DNA of 21,945 bases from an uncultured Collinsella sp. (GTDB lineage Bacteria; Actinomycetota; Coriobacteriia; Coriobacteriales; Coriobacteriaceae): contig CAJLAN010000006.1 in assembly GCA_905204635.1 (NCBI GenBank), positions 1 to 21,945 on the forward strand, read 5' to 3'. Positions 1 to 6,341 of this stretch are shown here, piece after piece. The translations under genes were made by a program, and so were the position numbers. The stretch's first letter is position 1. Each line of letters opens with the position of its first letter. Under the pieces are notes generated by a model. The model saw only the letters and a list, made by a program, of their open reading frames with translations, searched no databases and was not told where the DNA came from.

Positions 1-100
1 TGCGGGTGAGGTGCCGAAGCGCAACCAGCCGTTGCTAGGATTTGCGTCTATCTGCACGTATGCTGACATTATCGAAACGACCCCGCCGAGAGGAGCACTC

Positions 101-928
101 ATGGCCTTCGCAGAAAAGCTCGTCGCCGTACGGCGCACGCACAACCTCACGCAAGACCAGCTTGCCGAAAAGCTTTACGTTACCCGCCAAGCCGTGAGCC
201 GATGGGAGCGGGGCGAAGTTACGCCGGGAATCGACATGATGAAGCTCATTGCCGCCGTAACCGGAGAGCCGTTGTCCCACCTGCTCGAAATGCCCGAGCA
301 TTATTGCCAGAGCTGCGGCATGATACTCACGCCCGACGACTGCGGCACCGATGCCACAGGCGCCACGACCGACCATTACTGCAAGTGGTGCTACGACCAC
401 GGCAAGTACACCTACGGCACCACCATGGAGGCAATGATCGAGGATTGTGCCCCGCGGCTGGCGCAAAACACCGGCATGTCGCTCGACGAAGCCGTCTCGC
501 TCATGGGCGCCGTCCTGCCGCAACTGGAGCGCTGGCGCACCGTGCAGGAAAACGAGGAGCGCTACGGCGCCGAAGCCCGGAAGCGCTATGGCGATGAGGC
601 TATCGATGCAGCAAATGAAGCGCTGCTGGACATGGACCCCGAAAAATGGAACGACATGAAGGAACTTGAACGCGCTGTTCTGGGCCAGCTTTCGATTGCC
701 ATGGGCATTGGCGACCCAGAGAGCAACGAGGCCCACAAACTTGTCGCAATGCACCGTCGATGGATTGGCCTTAATTGGGGACACGGGCCCCAAGACGAAG
801 CATACCTGGGCCTCGCCCACGGCTATCTTGCCGATCAGCGCTTTATCGACTACTACGACAAGCCCTGCGGCACCGGAGCCACGGCGTTTCTGGTACAGGC
901 CATCGAGTCGTCGTTGACGTGCGCATAG
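101..928 (+). CDS. XRE-family HTH regulator with zinc ribbon and TipAS-like ligand domain
   Basis: A 275-aa protein, probably a ligand-responsive DNA-binding regulator in the cytoplasm. Residues 1-64 form a Cro/C1-type helix-turn-helix (NLTQDQLAEKLYVTRQAVSR, then WERGE). Residues 68-103 look like a small zinc ribbon: C69-x2-C72 (CQSCG) and C94-x2-C97 (CKWC). Residues about 150-275 resemble the TipAS drug-recognition domain of TipA-type regulators: an EARKRYG start, a middle segment with AMGIGDP, and a tail with YLADQRFIDYYD and a G-x-A-x-FL segment. The ATG at 101 is preferred to an in-frame GTG at 11 because AGAGGAG lies just upstream and the HTH begins there. TipAS domains are usually attached to MerR-type HTHs, so the XRE plus ribbon arrangement is notable. 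The glutaredoxin gene follows 51 nt downstream on the same strand and may be cotranscribed. The domain calls come from motif reading; the ligand is unknown. Confidence 0.8.
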   Translation: MAFAEKLVAVRRTHNLTQDQLAEKLYVTRQAVSRWERGEVTPGIDMMKLIAAVTGEPLSHLLEMPEHYCQSCGMILTPDDCGTDATGATTDHYCKWCYDHGKYTYGTTMEAMIEDCAPRLAQNTGMSLDEAVSLMGAVLPQLERWRTVQENEERYGAEARKRYGDEAIDAANEALLDMDPEKWNDMKELERAVLGQLSIAMGIGDPESNEAHKLVAMHRRWIGLNWGHGPQDEAYLGLAHGYLADQRFIDYYDKPCGTGATAFLVQAIESSLTCA

Positions 929-979
929 ACTGCGGCGGCTTTGGGTATTTCAATCGAAACCTCAACCGATTGGAGACCC

Positions 980-1225
980 ATGGCTACTGATCACGAGCTC
1001 GTGCTCTACGTTATGACCGGCTGCCCGTATTGCATAAAGGTCAAGCGCTTTTTGGCCGATAACGGTGTGACCGTCCCCGAGCGCAATATCTCAACCGATT
1101 CCGATGCCGAACAGACACTCATCGCCGTCGGCGGAAAACGCCAGGTTCCCTGCCTGTTCATCGACGGCGAACCGCTCTACGAGTCAAGCGACATCATCGC
1201 ATGGGTGCAGGAGAATCTGCTCTAG
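980..1225 (+). CDS. Glutaredoxin-like protein (CPYC)
   Basis: An 81-aa single-domain glutaredoxin, expected to reduce disulfides or glutathione-type mixed disulfides in the cytoplasm. It has the dithiol active site CPYC at C15/C18, the conserved cis-proline segment QVPCLFIDGE (P57), and the C-terminal ESSDIIAWV helix that closes the glutathione site in this family. The start is the ATG at 980 with TTGGAG just upstream; an in-frame TTG at 941 would add 13 residues unlike the family and is rejected. It lies 51 nt after the XRE/TipAS regulator and ends in front of a strong palindromic repeat that probably terminates transcription. Many actinobacteria use mycothiol rather than glutathione, so the true reductant is unclear. 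The family assignment is firm. Confidence 0.9.
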   Translation: MATDHELVLYVMTGCPYCIKVKRFLADNGVTVPERNISTDSDAEQTLIAVGGKRQVPCLFIDGEPLYESSDIIAWVQENLL

Positions 1226-1261
1226 TACGCACGCTCTGTCCGTCCAGGGCCCCAACCCATA

Positions 1262-1343
1262 CGACCCAAACATGTACACCAGCATCCAAAGTCGACATTT
1301 TTCGACATCTTTGGATGCTGGCGTACAGCTTTTGGGTAGTCAT
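1262..1343 (+). repeat. Palindromic repeat family A, copy 1 (terminator-like)
   Basis: An 82-bp hairpin element. The arms GTACACCAGCATCCAAAG (1274-1291) and CTTTGGATGCTGGCGTAC (1309-1326) pair with one mismatch. An inner TCGA/TCGA stem lies within the loop, and an outer ACCCAAA (1264-1270) pairs with TTTGGGT (1331-1337). It starts 36 nt after the glutaredoxin stop and is followed by CTTTTGGG, so it could act as a Rho-independent terminator for that gene. A nearly identical copy in the same orientation lies at 2342-2425, also directly downstream of a plus-strand gene. Confidence 0.85.
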
Positions 1344-1426
1344 GGACGCTCTTAGCCGGCTAATTGTTTGAGGCGACCTTTGGATTATGGCCGTTTGACG
1401 CCTCTGGAAAGGTTTCCGAGAGGGCT

Positions 1427-1656
1427 GTGGTCAAAAAAAGGCAAATATGAGTACTGCTACCTGTTTAGTAGCAGCGATTTTGATTACTTCAGGAACTATT
1501 CAACGTTCCACTCGTCCGCAGACGACGTTATTTCTCCTCATATGTTCAATAAAAGTAGCTCCTAATGGGAACAAATCTCATCAGGGGCTGCTATTTATAG
1601 CAAAATAAATGCAACCATAATGGCAACAGTACTCATATTTGCCCTTTTTTGACCAC
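1427..1656. repeat. 30-bp inverted pair bounding a ~230-bp element
   Basis: The left arm 1427-1456 begins GTGGTCAAAAAAAGGCAAAT and the right arm 1627-1656 is its reverse complement with a single difference. The sequences just inside the arms are also partly complementary (1457-1484 against 1599-1626), which suggests degraded longer terminal inverted repeats. No transposase is encoded; the 170-bp interior is AT-rich compared with its surroundings. Read inward, both arms encode the peptide WSKKGKYEYC, and the one base difference between them is synonymous (AAA/AAG). This may be a MITE-like or dispersed palindromic element. Its function is unknown. Confidence 0.7.
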
Positions 1657-1709
1657 GACTCTCCAGAATAGTCGCTGAGAACGACACTAAATGACAAAAT
1701 CCGACACTT

Positions 1710-1740
1710 GGACGTTCTTATATGAGTAGCCATTGAAGGA
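1710..1740. repeat. Degenerate copy of GGACGTTCTT repeat (family B)
   Basis: GGACGTTCTTATATGAGTAG at 1710-1729 followed by CCATTGAAGGA resembles the better hairpin at 2427-2466 (GGGGACGTTCTTAAATGACT, then AGTCGCTAAAGAATGTCCCC). Here the 3' arm has decayed. It lies in the gene-free space between the glutaredoxin and the ribbon-helix-helix gene. Confidence 0.5.
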
Positions 1741-1758
1741 CACCTAACGACTACTCCC

Positions 1759-1783
1759 ATTCGCGACACACTGTGTCGCGAAT
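1759..1783. promoter_or_regulatory. Perfect 25-bp palindrome
   Basis: The arms ATTCGCGACACA (1759-1770) and TGTGTCGCGAAT (1772-1783) are perfectly complementary around a single central C. There is no T-tract on either side, so a terminator is unlikely. A protein-binding site or a short RNA hairpin is possible. The nearest gene is the orphan ribbon-helix-helix protein about 275 bp downstream. What binds here is unknown. Confidence 0.5.
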
Positions 1784-1984
1784 TAAGCTGGTCCCATTAC
1801 CGAAGACCAGTGAGAGCTCCTGCCCAGAATCTCGATAGCTTAATAAAGCGCTCCCCTCCGGAAGTTCAATGAGCATCCAAATTCCAAGCTGAAAAGCAAA
1901 GGAGTATCGAAGCCGTCAATGCTCATTTCCTATCGAACAGGCGGGTCAAAACAAGCTAATTAGCCCGATAAACTGCTTGTATTT
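1784..1984. other. Gene-free stretch with short inverted repeats
   Basis: I see no credible coding region here. Two short inverted repeats are visible: CTGGTC/GACCAG (1788-1793 and 1805-1810), and AATGAGCAT/ATGCTCATT (1868-1876 and 1919-1927). Together with the repeats at 1262-1783 this makes about 830 bp without a recognisable gene between the glutaredoxin and the ribbon-helix-helix gene, which may be the decayed site of mobile DNA. Confidence 0.4.
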
Positions 1985-2008
1985 TTGTCTACAAAATTGT
2001 ATACAAAA
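1985..2008 (+). promoter_or_regulatory. Tandem 12-bp operator-like repeats
   Basis: TTGTCTACAAAA (1985-1996) is followed immediately by TTGTATACAAAA (1997-2008). The two 12-mers differ at one base, and each is nearly self-palindromic (TTGTATACAA at 1997-2006 is perfect). Tandem short palindromes of this kind are typical binding sites for ribbon-helix-helix dimers, and the next gene, starting at 2060, encodes such a protein. I infer an autoregulatory operator. Confidence 0.5.
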
Positions 2009-2059
2009 AGAGAATCCGAGAACCGGCGCTCGACATTATGTCGATCGATAGGAGGCGCC

Positions 2060-2326
2060 ATGGATGCTAAGCAGCTCGAAAAGATGATGGGGTTTGCCCC
2101 CGGAGAGTTGAAGAACGCCGCGGAAGCCTACGAAAAAGATGAGTGGCCGAAAGGCCGCACCGTTAAGCTGGGAAGGCCGTCGATCTCCGATGAGCCAAGC
2201 GTTGTTTTATCGGCACGTGTGGGTGAGTCTGTTCTTGAGGCGTTTGACGAAAAAGCCAAACGCCATGGGCAAACACGCACGGAGCGGCTCAGAGAGCTCA
2301 TCACGCTCGATGCAATGATTGCCTAG
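2060..2326 (+). CDS. Ribbon-helix-helix (CopG/antitoxin-like) protein, orphan
   Basis: An 88-aa basic/acidic mixed protein. The C-terminal part carries a ribbon-helix-helix pattern: a beta strand around SVVLSARVGESVLEAF, then DEKAKRHGQTRTERLREL with the turn between two helices. The family contains DNA-binding autoregulators and type II antitoxins. The start is the ATG at 2060, with a strong AGGAGG at 2050-2055; an upstream in-frame start at 1985 would run through the operator-like tandem repeats and is rejected. No partner toxin-sized ORF is adjacent on either side: upstream is repeat-rich DNA, and downstream a hairpin repeat and then the convergent dihydrouridine synthase gene. It may be an orphan antitoxin, or a regulator acting elsewhere. 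Confidence 0.75.
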   Translation: MDAKQLEKMMGFAPGELKNAAEAYEKDEWPKGRTVKLGRPSISDEPSVVLSARVGESVLEAFDEKAKRHGQTRTERLRELITLDAMIA

Positions 2327-2341
2327 ACTCAACTCCCCCGC

Positions 2342-2425
2342 CGACCCAAACATATACACCAGCATCCAAAGTCGACATTTTTCGACATCTTTGGATGCTG
2401 GTGTACAGTTTTTGCGGGTAGTCAT
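2342..2425 (+). repeat. Palindromic repeat family A, copy 2 (terminator-like)
   Basis: The second copy of the hairpin seen at 1262-1343, in the same orientation and differing at only a few positions. The arms TACACCAGCATCCAAAG and CTTTGGATGCTGGTGTA pair perfectly, with an inner TCGA/TCGA stem. It begins 15 nt after the ribbon-helix-helix stop and is followed by CAGTTTTTG, so it looks like a terminator for that gene. It may also stop transcription of the convergent dihydrouridine synthase gene. Confidence 0.85.
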
Positions 2426-2426
2426 C

Positions 2427-2466
2427 GGGGACGTTCTTAAATGACTAGTCGCTAAAGAATGTCCCC
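2427..2466. repeat. Hairpin repeat family B between convergent genes
   Basis: GGGGACGTTCTT (2427-2438) pairs with AAGAATGTCCCC (2455-2466), with a GACTAGTC palindrome in the loop (2443-2450). It sits between the family A hairpin and the stop codon of the minus-strand dihydrouridine synthase gene (stop at 2476-2478), where it may contribute to termination or mRNA 3'-end protection. A degenerate relative lies at 1710-1740. Confidence 0.6.
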
Positions 2467-2475
2467 GGTGACTAG

Positions 2476-3429
2476 CTAGCCGTGGAAGCGGGCTATGGGC
2501 GCAAGTGGCTGTTCGCGAAAGACGCGATCGACGGCAGCACGGTACTCGTCGACCTTTTTGGTCTTGCGTACGAGTTTGTGAACGGTAGCGGGGTCGGCGA
2601 AGGCGCATTTGGCGTAGAACCACCACTCCTTCATGCGAAAGACCGCGTTACCGCCAATCTCTTCTGCATAGGCCGCAAACAGCGTGTCGTGGAAGCGCTG
2701 CAGTTCGGCTGCCGTTGCAGCAGGGCCGCCCTTGACCATGCGAGCGAGCGCGGGATTCGCAAGCAAGCCACGCCCCAGCATCACATGGCGTGTCCCGGGA
2801 TAAGCCTCCACCAGCGCATCCATATCCTCAAGATCAAAAATGTCGCCGTTGTATGCCACCGGAAACGGCGCGCGCTCCAGCGTCTCGCCATAAAACTCTT
2901 TGCGCGGCGAGCCCGTATAGCGGTCCTTTTGCACGCGCGGATGCACGATCAGCTCTGCCAGCGGCATGCTGCAATAGAGGTCGAGCACACGCTCATACTC
3001 GTCATCGCTCTCCAGCCCCAGCCTGGTCTTTACCGACACCGGCAACGGCGACCGCTCGCACACATCGCTTAAGAACGCCTCGAGCTCGTCGAGATTGCGC
3101 AAGAAACCCGAGCCCTTGCCCTTGGCGACAACCGTTCCCGAAGGGCAACCCAGGTTGAGATTGACCTCGCGGTAGCCCATGTCGGCGAGCACCTGCGCCG
3201 CCCACACAAACTCGTCCGCGTTCTTGGACATCAGCTGAGGCACCACGTTGAGCCCCTGGTTATTGGCAGGATCGATCTCCTTAAACGCCTTGCCGCCAAA
3301 GCGGTTTCCCACCCGCGGCGGCGGCAAAAACGGCGTGTAATAGCAATCGAGCGCGCCGAAGCACTCCGCATGCACGCGACGGAACACATGCCCGGTAATT
3401 CCCTCCATGGGGGCAAGCGAAAGAATCAT
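2476..3429 (-). CDS. tRNA-dihydrouridine synthase family protein
   Basis: A 317-aa FMN-dependent TIM-barrel enzyme expected to reduce specific uridines in tRNA to dihydrouridine. Visible family marks are the N-terminal LAPMEGITGHVFRR (FMN site), PQLMSKNADEF, the active-site segment VNLNLGCPSGTVVAKGKGSG with the catalytic cysteine C95, SVKTRLG, the IVHPRVQKDRYTG segment, YNGDIFD and VMLGRGLLANP. The length is typical of Dus proteins, and the start at 3429 coincides with the first residue of the conserved barrel strand. It stands alone on the minus strand, convergent with the ribbon-helix-helix gene, separated by two hairpins. The upstream region holds palindromic repeats that bound the neighbouring catabolic island. 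Which uridine position is modified cannot be told from sequence. Confidence 0.93.
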   Translation of the reverse strand: MILSLAPMEGITGHVFRRVHAECFGALDCYYTPFLPPPRVGNRFGGKAFKEIDPANNQGLNVVPQLMSKNADEFVWAAQVLADMGYREVNLNLGCPSGTVVAKGKGSGFLRNLDELEAFLSDVCERSPLPVSVKTRLGLESDDEYERVLDLYCSMPLAELIVHPRVQKDRYTGSPRKEFYGETLERAPFPVAYNGDIFDLEDMDALVEAYPGTRHVMLGRGLLANPALARMVKGGPAATAAELQRFHDTLFAAYAEEIGGNAVFRMKEWWFYAKCAFADPATVHKLVRKTKKVDEYRAAVDRVFREQPLAPIARFHG

Positions 3430-3453
3430 CTACTCTTCTCTCATATCAACACA

Positions 3454-3474
3454 ACAAAGGGGCCGTCCCTTTGT
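3454..3474. repeat. ACAAAGGG hairpin (family E, partial)
   Basis: ACAAAGGG (3454-3461) and CCCTTTGT (3467-3474) form an 8-bp perfect stem with a 5-nt loop, followed by CACATG. It shares the TTTGTCACAT core with the larger hairpins at 3760-3792 and 10136-10168. It lies 24 bp upstream of the dihydrouridine synthase start. Confidence 0.55.
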
Positions 3475-3562
3475 CACATGCATTATGCCTTGCGCTTCAG
3501 GCGATTCACAAGGAAGAGGTAGCTACTGAACGATGACCACCCTCCAGCCGCACCCCATACAA

Positions 3563-3744
3563 CGAGGTCTAATACTTTTCCCGAGAAGTGAACGAGTGAA
3601 AACGGGCCCCGAAGCATCGGCACTTTCGAGATGCAATTTCCTGCGGTTTTGCCAGCCAAATCCTGCGGGTTTGACGTCTAAAAATGTCGATGCTTCGGAG
3701 GTCCAAGTATGGCCGTTCACTTCTCGGAAAAGTATTAGACCTCG
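3563..3744 (+). repeat. Long palindromic element D, copy 1 (182 bp)
   Basis: A nonautonomous palindromic element. The terminal inverted repeats are 3563-3594 (starting CGAGGTCTAATACTTTTCCC) and 3714-3744, which pair over about 31 bp with one indel. A second inner pair (CCCGAAGCATCGGCA against TGTCGATGCTTCGGAGG) makes the whole unit foldable into a long hairpin. Two direct TCCTGCGG repeats lie near the centre. No protein-coding capacity is credible. Copy 2, with its interior inverted, lies at 9937-10120 at the other end of the catabolic island. Confidence 0.85.
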
Positions 3745-3771
3745 ATTTACATGCCACTCAATGTGACAAAG
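3732..3771 (+). repeat. 40-bp direct repeat, left copy
   Basis: This segment, from GTATTAGACCTCGATTTACA to the CAATGTGACAAAG end, recurs at 10108-10147 in the same orientation with two differences. The pair brackets about 6.4 kb containing both MFS genes, the carbamoyltransferase, the deiminase and the TetR gene. Recombination between the copies could delete the island. Confidence 0.75.
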
Positions 3772-3792
3772 TGGCTGCTCCTTTGTCACATT
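3760..3792. repeat. TGTGACAAAG hairpin (family E)
   Basis: AATGTGACAAAG (3760-3771) and CTTTGTCACATT (3781-3792) are perfectly complementary, with a 9-nt loop. It immediately follows palindromic element D copy 1. The same combination of D followed by E is found at 9937-10168. Confidence 0.75.
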
Positions 3793-3865
3793 CGATGAAA
3801 AAGGGCACCGATGTTAGTCGATACCCCAAAGCGGCTGCAGGTTAAGCCCTACAGCGTATGTCTAA

Positions 3866-3885
3866 GACGAATCGAACTATTCGTC
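3866..3885 (-). terminator. Weak hairpin downstream of MFS transporter 1
   Basis: On the minus strand GACGAAT and ATTCGTC form a 7-bp stem with a 6-nt loop, 13 nt after the MFS 1 stop codon. It is followed by TTAGACAT rather than a proper U-tract, so it is at best a weak terminator or a 3'-end stabiliser for the deiminase-carbamoyltransferase-MFS operon. Confidence 0.35.
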
Positions 3886-3898
3886 CCAGGAGAGGTTC

Positions 3899-5143
3899 TT
3901 ACCAGTCTTTTTTTGCCAGCAGCAAGAACAGGCCGATAATAACGTTGCATGCGATGCAGAAGATGAAGACGCCCTGGAAGGAGCCGACAAGCTCATAGAC
4001 CTTCATCATAACGGGCATGCCAAAGGCGCCGACGATATAGCCCACGGAGCAGATCAGCGCGAAGATGCGACCGAAATCGCGGGAGCCAAAAACATCCATA
4101 ACCAAAACGGTCAGGGCAGTGCCAGCGATGACGTACATTACGTCGTTCACGCCTGCTGCGAGGATGCTGAGCGTCGAGTTGCCGCTGCTCATCATGAGCA
4201 TGACAAAGGAGAGGATGGAGACAGCGAGCCAGCCCAGAATAGCCTTCGTGCTGCCAAACTTATCGCAAGTGGTGCCGACGATCGGATTGAGGAACAGATC
4301 GAAGAGCGATGCAGCGGATACCATGAAGCCGCCCACCATGGGGCTAAAACCAACCTCGGAAGCATACGTCGGGAAGAGCTGGTTCATGCAGCAAGTAAGC
4401 TGAACGAGGCAGAGGAAGCCGATGCAGAAGAAGAAGGCAGGCGACTTAATGGCGCGCGCATAGCTAACGCCACGCGTGCTATCCTCGGTCGTCTCCTCGG
4501 TCTCGGCGTCCGGCTCGCCCTCGACGTAGCCATAGGGCAGCATGCCCTTGTCCTGAGGCTTATAGCGAATAATCAGGACGGAAGCGGGGAGAATGAGCAC
4601 GGCGGAGACGCCAGCGAGCACCAGATAACCAGTCCTCCAGCCAGCGGCCTCGATGACAGAGGTGATGACGGGGCTCATGATGAGCATGTAAATCGAGTTC
4701 ACTGCCCAAGCGAGACCAATTGCCAGGCCACCAGATTTTTTGAACCACTGGTCAATAACGTCGGACATGGCGACGCCGGTGGTGAAGGCGAAGCAAATGC
4801 CAATCAGGGCGCCAGCGGCGATGAACATCCAAACTTCGGTGTAGAAAGCCATGCCTGCGCCGGCGGCGAGCAGAATAAGCTCGACGACGGGGAGCCAAAC
4901 CTTGCCAACAACCTTGGGGATGAGTTTTCCGACAAACGGAAGCGCCGCCGCAAGACCGATGAGCGTCGCGGTGAAGTAATACGAGAAGATTGAATAGTCA
5001 AACCCGAACTCCTCGCACACGGGCGCGACGAAGGAGCCGGCGATTACGCTATAGGATCCGGTCGTACCAGCAGACATGAGGCCAAGCGCGATTACGAGAA
5101 CCCATGCGTAGACCTTGCTGCTCTTTAACTTTGCATTTTCCAT
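3899..5143 (-). CDS. MFS transporter 1 of guanidine/ureido island
   Basis: A 414-aa, roughly 12-helix major facilitator, with conserved family features such as GWRTGYLVLAGVSAVL in the N-half and CDKFGSTKAI (a motif A-like loop) in the C-half. A central acidic cytoplasmic loop (about residues 205-245, EGEPDAETEETTEDS) separates the halves. The overall look is of the oxalate/formate-antiporter-like branch. The start is the ATG at 5143 with AGGAG 8 nt upstream; the RBS overlaps the stop of the carbamoyltransferase gene, so translation may be coupled. As last gene of the deiminase-carbamoyltransferase operon it probably imports the guanidino substrate or exchanges it for the product amine; this is inferred from position. 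A paralogue lies at 8593-9801. Confidence 0.88.
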   Translation of the reverse strand: MENAKLKSSKVYAWVLVIALGLMSAGTTGSYSVIAGSFVAPVCEEFGFDYSIFSYYFTATLIGLAAALPFVGKLIPKVVGKVWLPVVELILLAAGAGMAFYTEVWMFIAAGALIGICFAFTTGVAMSDVIDQWFKKSGGLAIGLAWAVNSIYMLIMSPVITSVIEAAGWRTGYLVLAGVSAVLILPASVLIIRYKPQDKGMLPYGYVEGEPDAETEETTEDSTRGVSYARAIKSPAFFFCIGFLCLVQLTCCMNQLFPTYASEVGFSPMVGGFMVSAASLFDLFLNPIVGTTCDKFGSTKAILGWLAVSILSFVMLMMSSGNSTLSILAAGVNDVMYVIAGTALTVLVMDVFGSRDFGRIFALICSVGYIVGAFGMPVMMKVYELVGSFQGVFIFCIACNVIIGLFLLLAKKDW

Positions 5144-5154
5144 TGATACAACTC

Positions 5155-6219
5155 CTAGAGACCCAGAAGGGCACACATAACGGCCTTGATGGTGTGCTGA
5201 CGGTTCTCTGCCTCACGGAAGATGACCGAAGCGTTGGCCTCAAAGCACTCGTCGGCAATCTCGAAACCCTCGGTGATGATCTCGCGATGAAGGTCGTTCT
5301 TGCACTGGTCGAGGAGCATCTTGCCAACACGGTGATCCGCGTTGTGGACAGAGGGAAGCTCATGCATGCAGAAGATGTCGGGATTGTTGGTGCGCTTGCA
5401 CAGCTCGCTGGTGACGCGATAGGGGTACAGAGACTCGGCATCGCCCAGCCAGGAGTTGTAGTCGTCGGGATCCAGAACCTCTTCGCCGCACTCGGGGTTG
5501 ATGTAGCGCCACTCCTCGGTAACGATAACGTCAACGCCATCCAGGGCATCGAGGTCAGAGGTGATGGTAAAGGTCCTATTGGGAGCGTACTTGGCGTAGC
5601 AGGCCTCCACCTCTTCGATCATTTCCTTGCACATCTGATGACGGAGGTCGTCGGGGCCGATGGCGAGGAAGTCCATGTCGAGCATAGCGCACAGGCGGCC
5701 ATACCACACCGGGGCGCCGGCGCAGTTGCCAACGAAAGCCATCTTCTTGCCGCGGCTCGTACGCAGACCGCCCCATTGCTCTTCCATCGTAAGAGCGTCA
5801 GCGAGCATCTGAGTCGGGTGATCGCCGAGAGTAAGGGCATTGATGACCGGGATGTCAACCAGGTCGGCGACGTCATAGAGGAACTGCTCGTCCTTCTGTG
5901 CGCGGTAGACGATGAGATCATACATGCCGTTAAAGACGCGCATGGCATCCTTGACGGTCTCGCAGTCACCCATGTGGGAGTTGGTCAGATAAGTGAAGCC
6001 CATGCCCAAATCGTTGCAGGAGGTCTCGAATGCGCAACGAGTACGGGTCGAGCCCCACTCAAAGTTGGCGAGGACGTTTTTGCCGGGGAAGTAGCGCTGG
6101 TCGACACCAGACTTCTTCTGAGCCTTAAGGTTCCAGGCAAGATCGATGAGATAGCGGAAATCCTCGGAGGAGAGATCATGGATGTTGATGTAGTCGCGAC
6201 CACGAAGGCTGTTGTTCAT
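5155..6219 (-). CDS. Ornithine/putrescine-type carbamoyltransferase, noncanonical HELP motif
   Basis: A 354-aa carbamoyltransferase, cytoplasmic. Carbamoyl-phosphate binding motifs are intact: STRTR at 57-61 (in WGSTRTRCAFE) and HPTQ at 134-137 (GDHPTQMLAD). The C-terminal EAENRQHTIKAVMCALLG is also family-typical. In ornithine- and putrescine-type enzymes the amino-acid or amine side is bound by an HCLP motif; here residues 286-289 read HELP, with Glu for Cys. The usual SMG-type loop is also not recognisable (TEEWRYINPE instead). With a deiminase directly upstream in the operon, the likely direction is breakdown of a ureido compound to an amine plus carbamoyl phosphate. Start ATG 6219 has GGAAAGG upstream. 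MFS 1 follows after 11 nt. The family is certain; the substrate is open and may not be carbamoylputrescine. Confidence 0.9.
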   Translation of the reverse strand: MNNSLRGRDYINIHDLSSEDFRYLIDLAWNLKAQKKSGVDQRYFPGKNVLANFEWGSTRTRCAFETSCNDLGMGFTYLTNSHMGDCETVKDAMRVFNGMYDLIVYRAQKDEQFLYDVADLVDIPVINALTLGDHPTQMLADALTMEEQWGGLRTSRGKKMAFVGNCAGAPVWYGRLCAMLDMDFLAIGPDDLRHQMCKEMIEEVEACYAKYAPNRTFTITSDLDALDGVDVIVTEEWRYINPECGEEVLDPDDYNSWLGDAESLYPYRVTSELCKRTNNPDIFCMHELPSVHNADHRVGKMLLDQCKNDLHREIITEGFEIADECFEANASVIFREAENRQHTIKAVMCALLGL

Positions 6220-6263
6220 GTCTATTCCCTTTCCATTTAGTGATAGATGAATGTCGAATGTGT

Positions 6264-6293
6264 CCCCGAGGGAAACACGGATATCCCTCGGGG
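6264..6293 (-). promoter_or_regulatory. Intercistronic hairpin between deiminase and carbamoyltransferase
   Basis: CCCCGAGGGA (6264-6273) and TCCCTCGGGG (6284-6293) form a perfect 10-bp GC-rich stem with a 10-nt loop, within the 122-nt space between the two genes. There is no T-tract on the minus strand, so it may tune expression through mRNA processing or stability rather than end transcription. Confidence 0.5.
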
Positions 6294-6341
6294 AGCAGTA
6301 AGTGTGGCGCCTAAATCAGACAGTGCAGGCTCAAAGGCTCG

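Noticed and set aside
1985..2059. Longer N-terminus for the ribbon-helix-helix protein
   Set aside because: It would start within the tandem operator-like repeats and skip the strong AGGAGG at 2050-2055.
1262..2466. Possible CRISPR array or phage attachment sites
   Set aside because: Repeats are few, far apart, palindromic over 80 bp and without regular spacers; no cas genes, integrase or tRNA are present.
3523..3789. Small ORFs on both strands inside palindromic element D
   Set aside because: The frames exist because the element is palindromic; they cross the inverted repeats and resemble no protein.
5104..6240. 378-codon plus-strand open frame opposite the carbamoyltransferase
   Set aside because: Antisense shadow; the minus-strand frame carries STRTR, HPTQ and the C-terminal family motifs.
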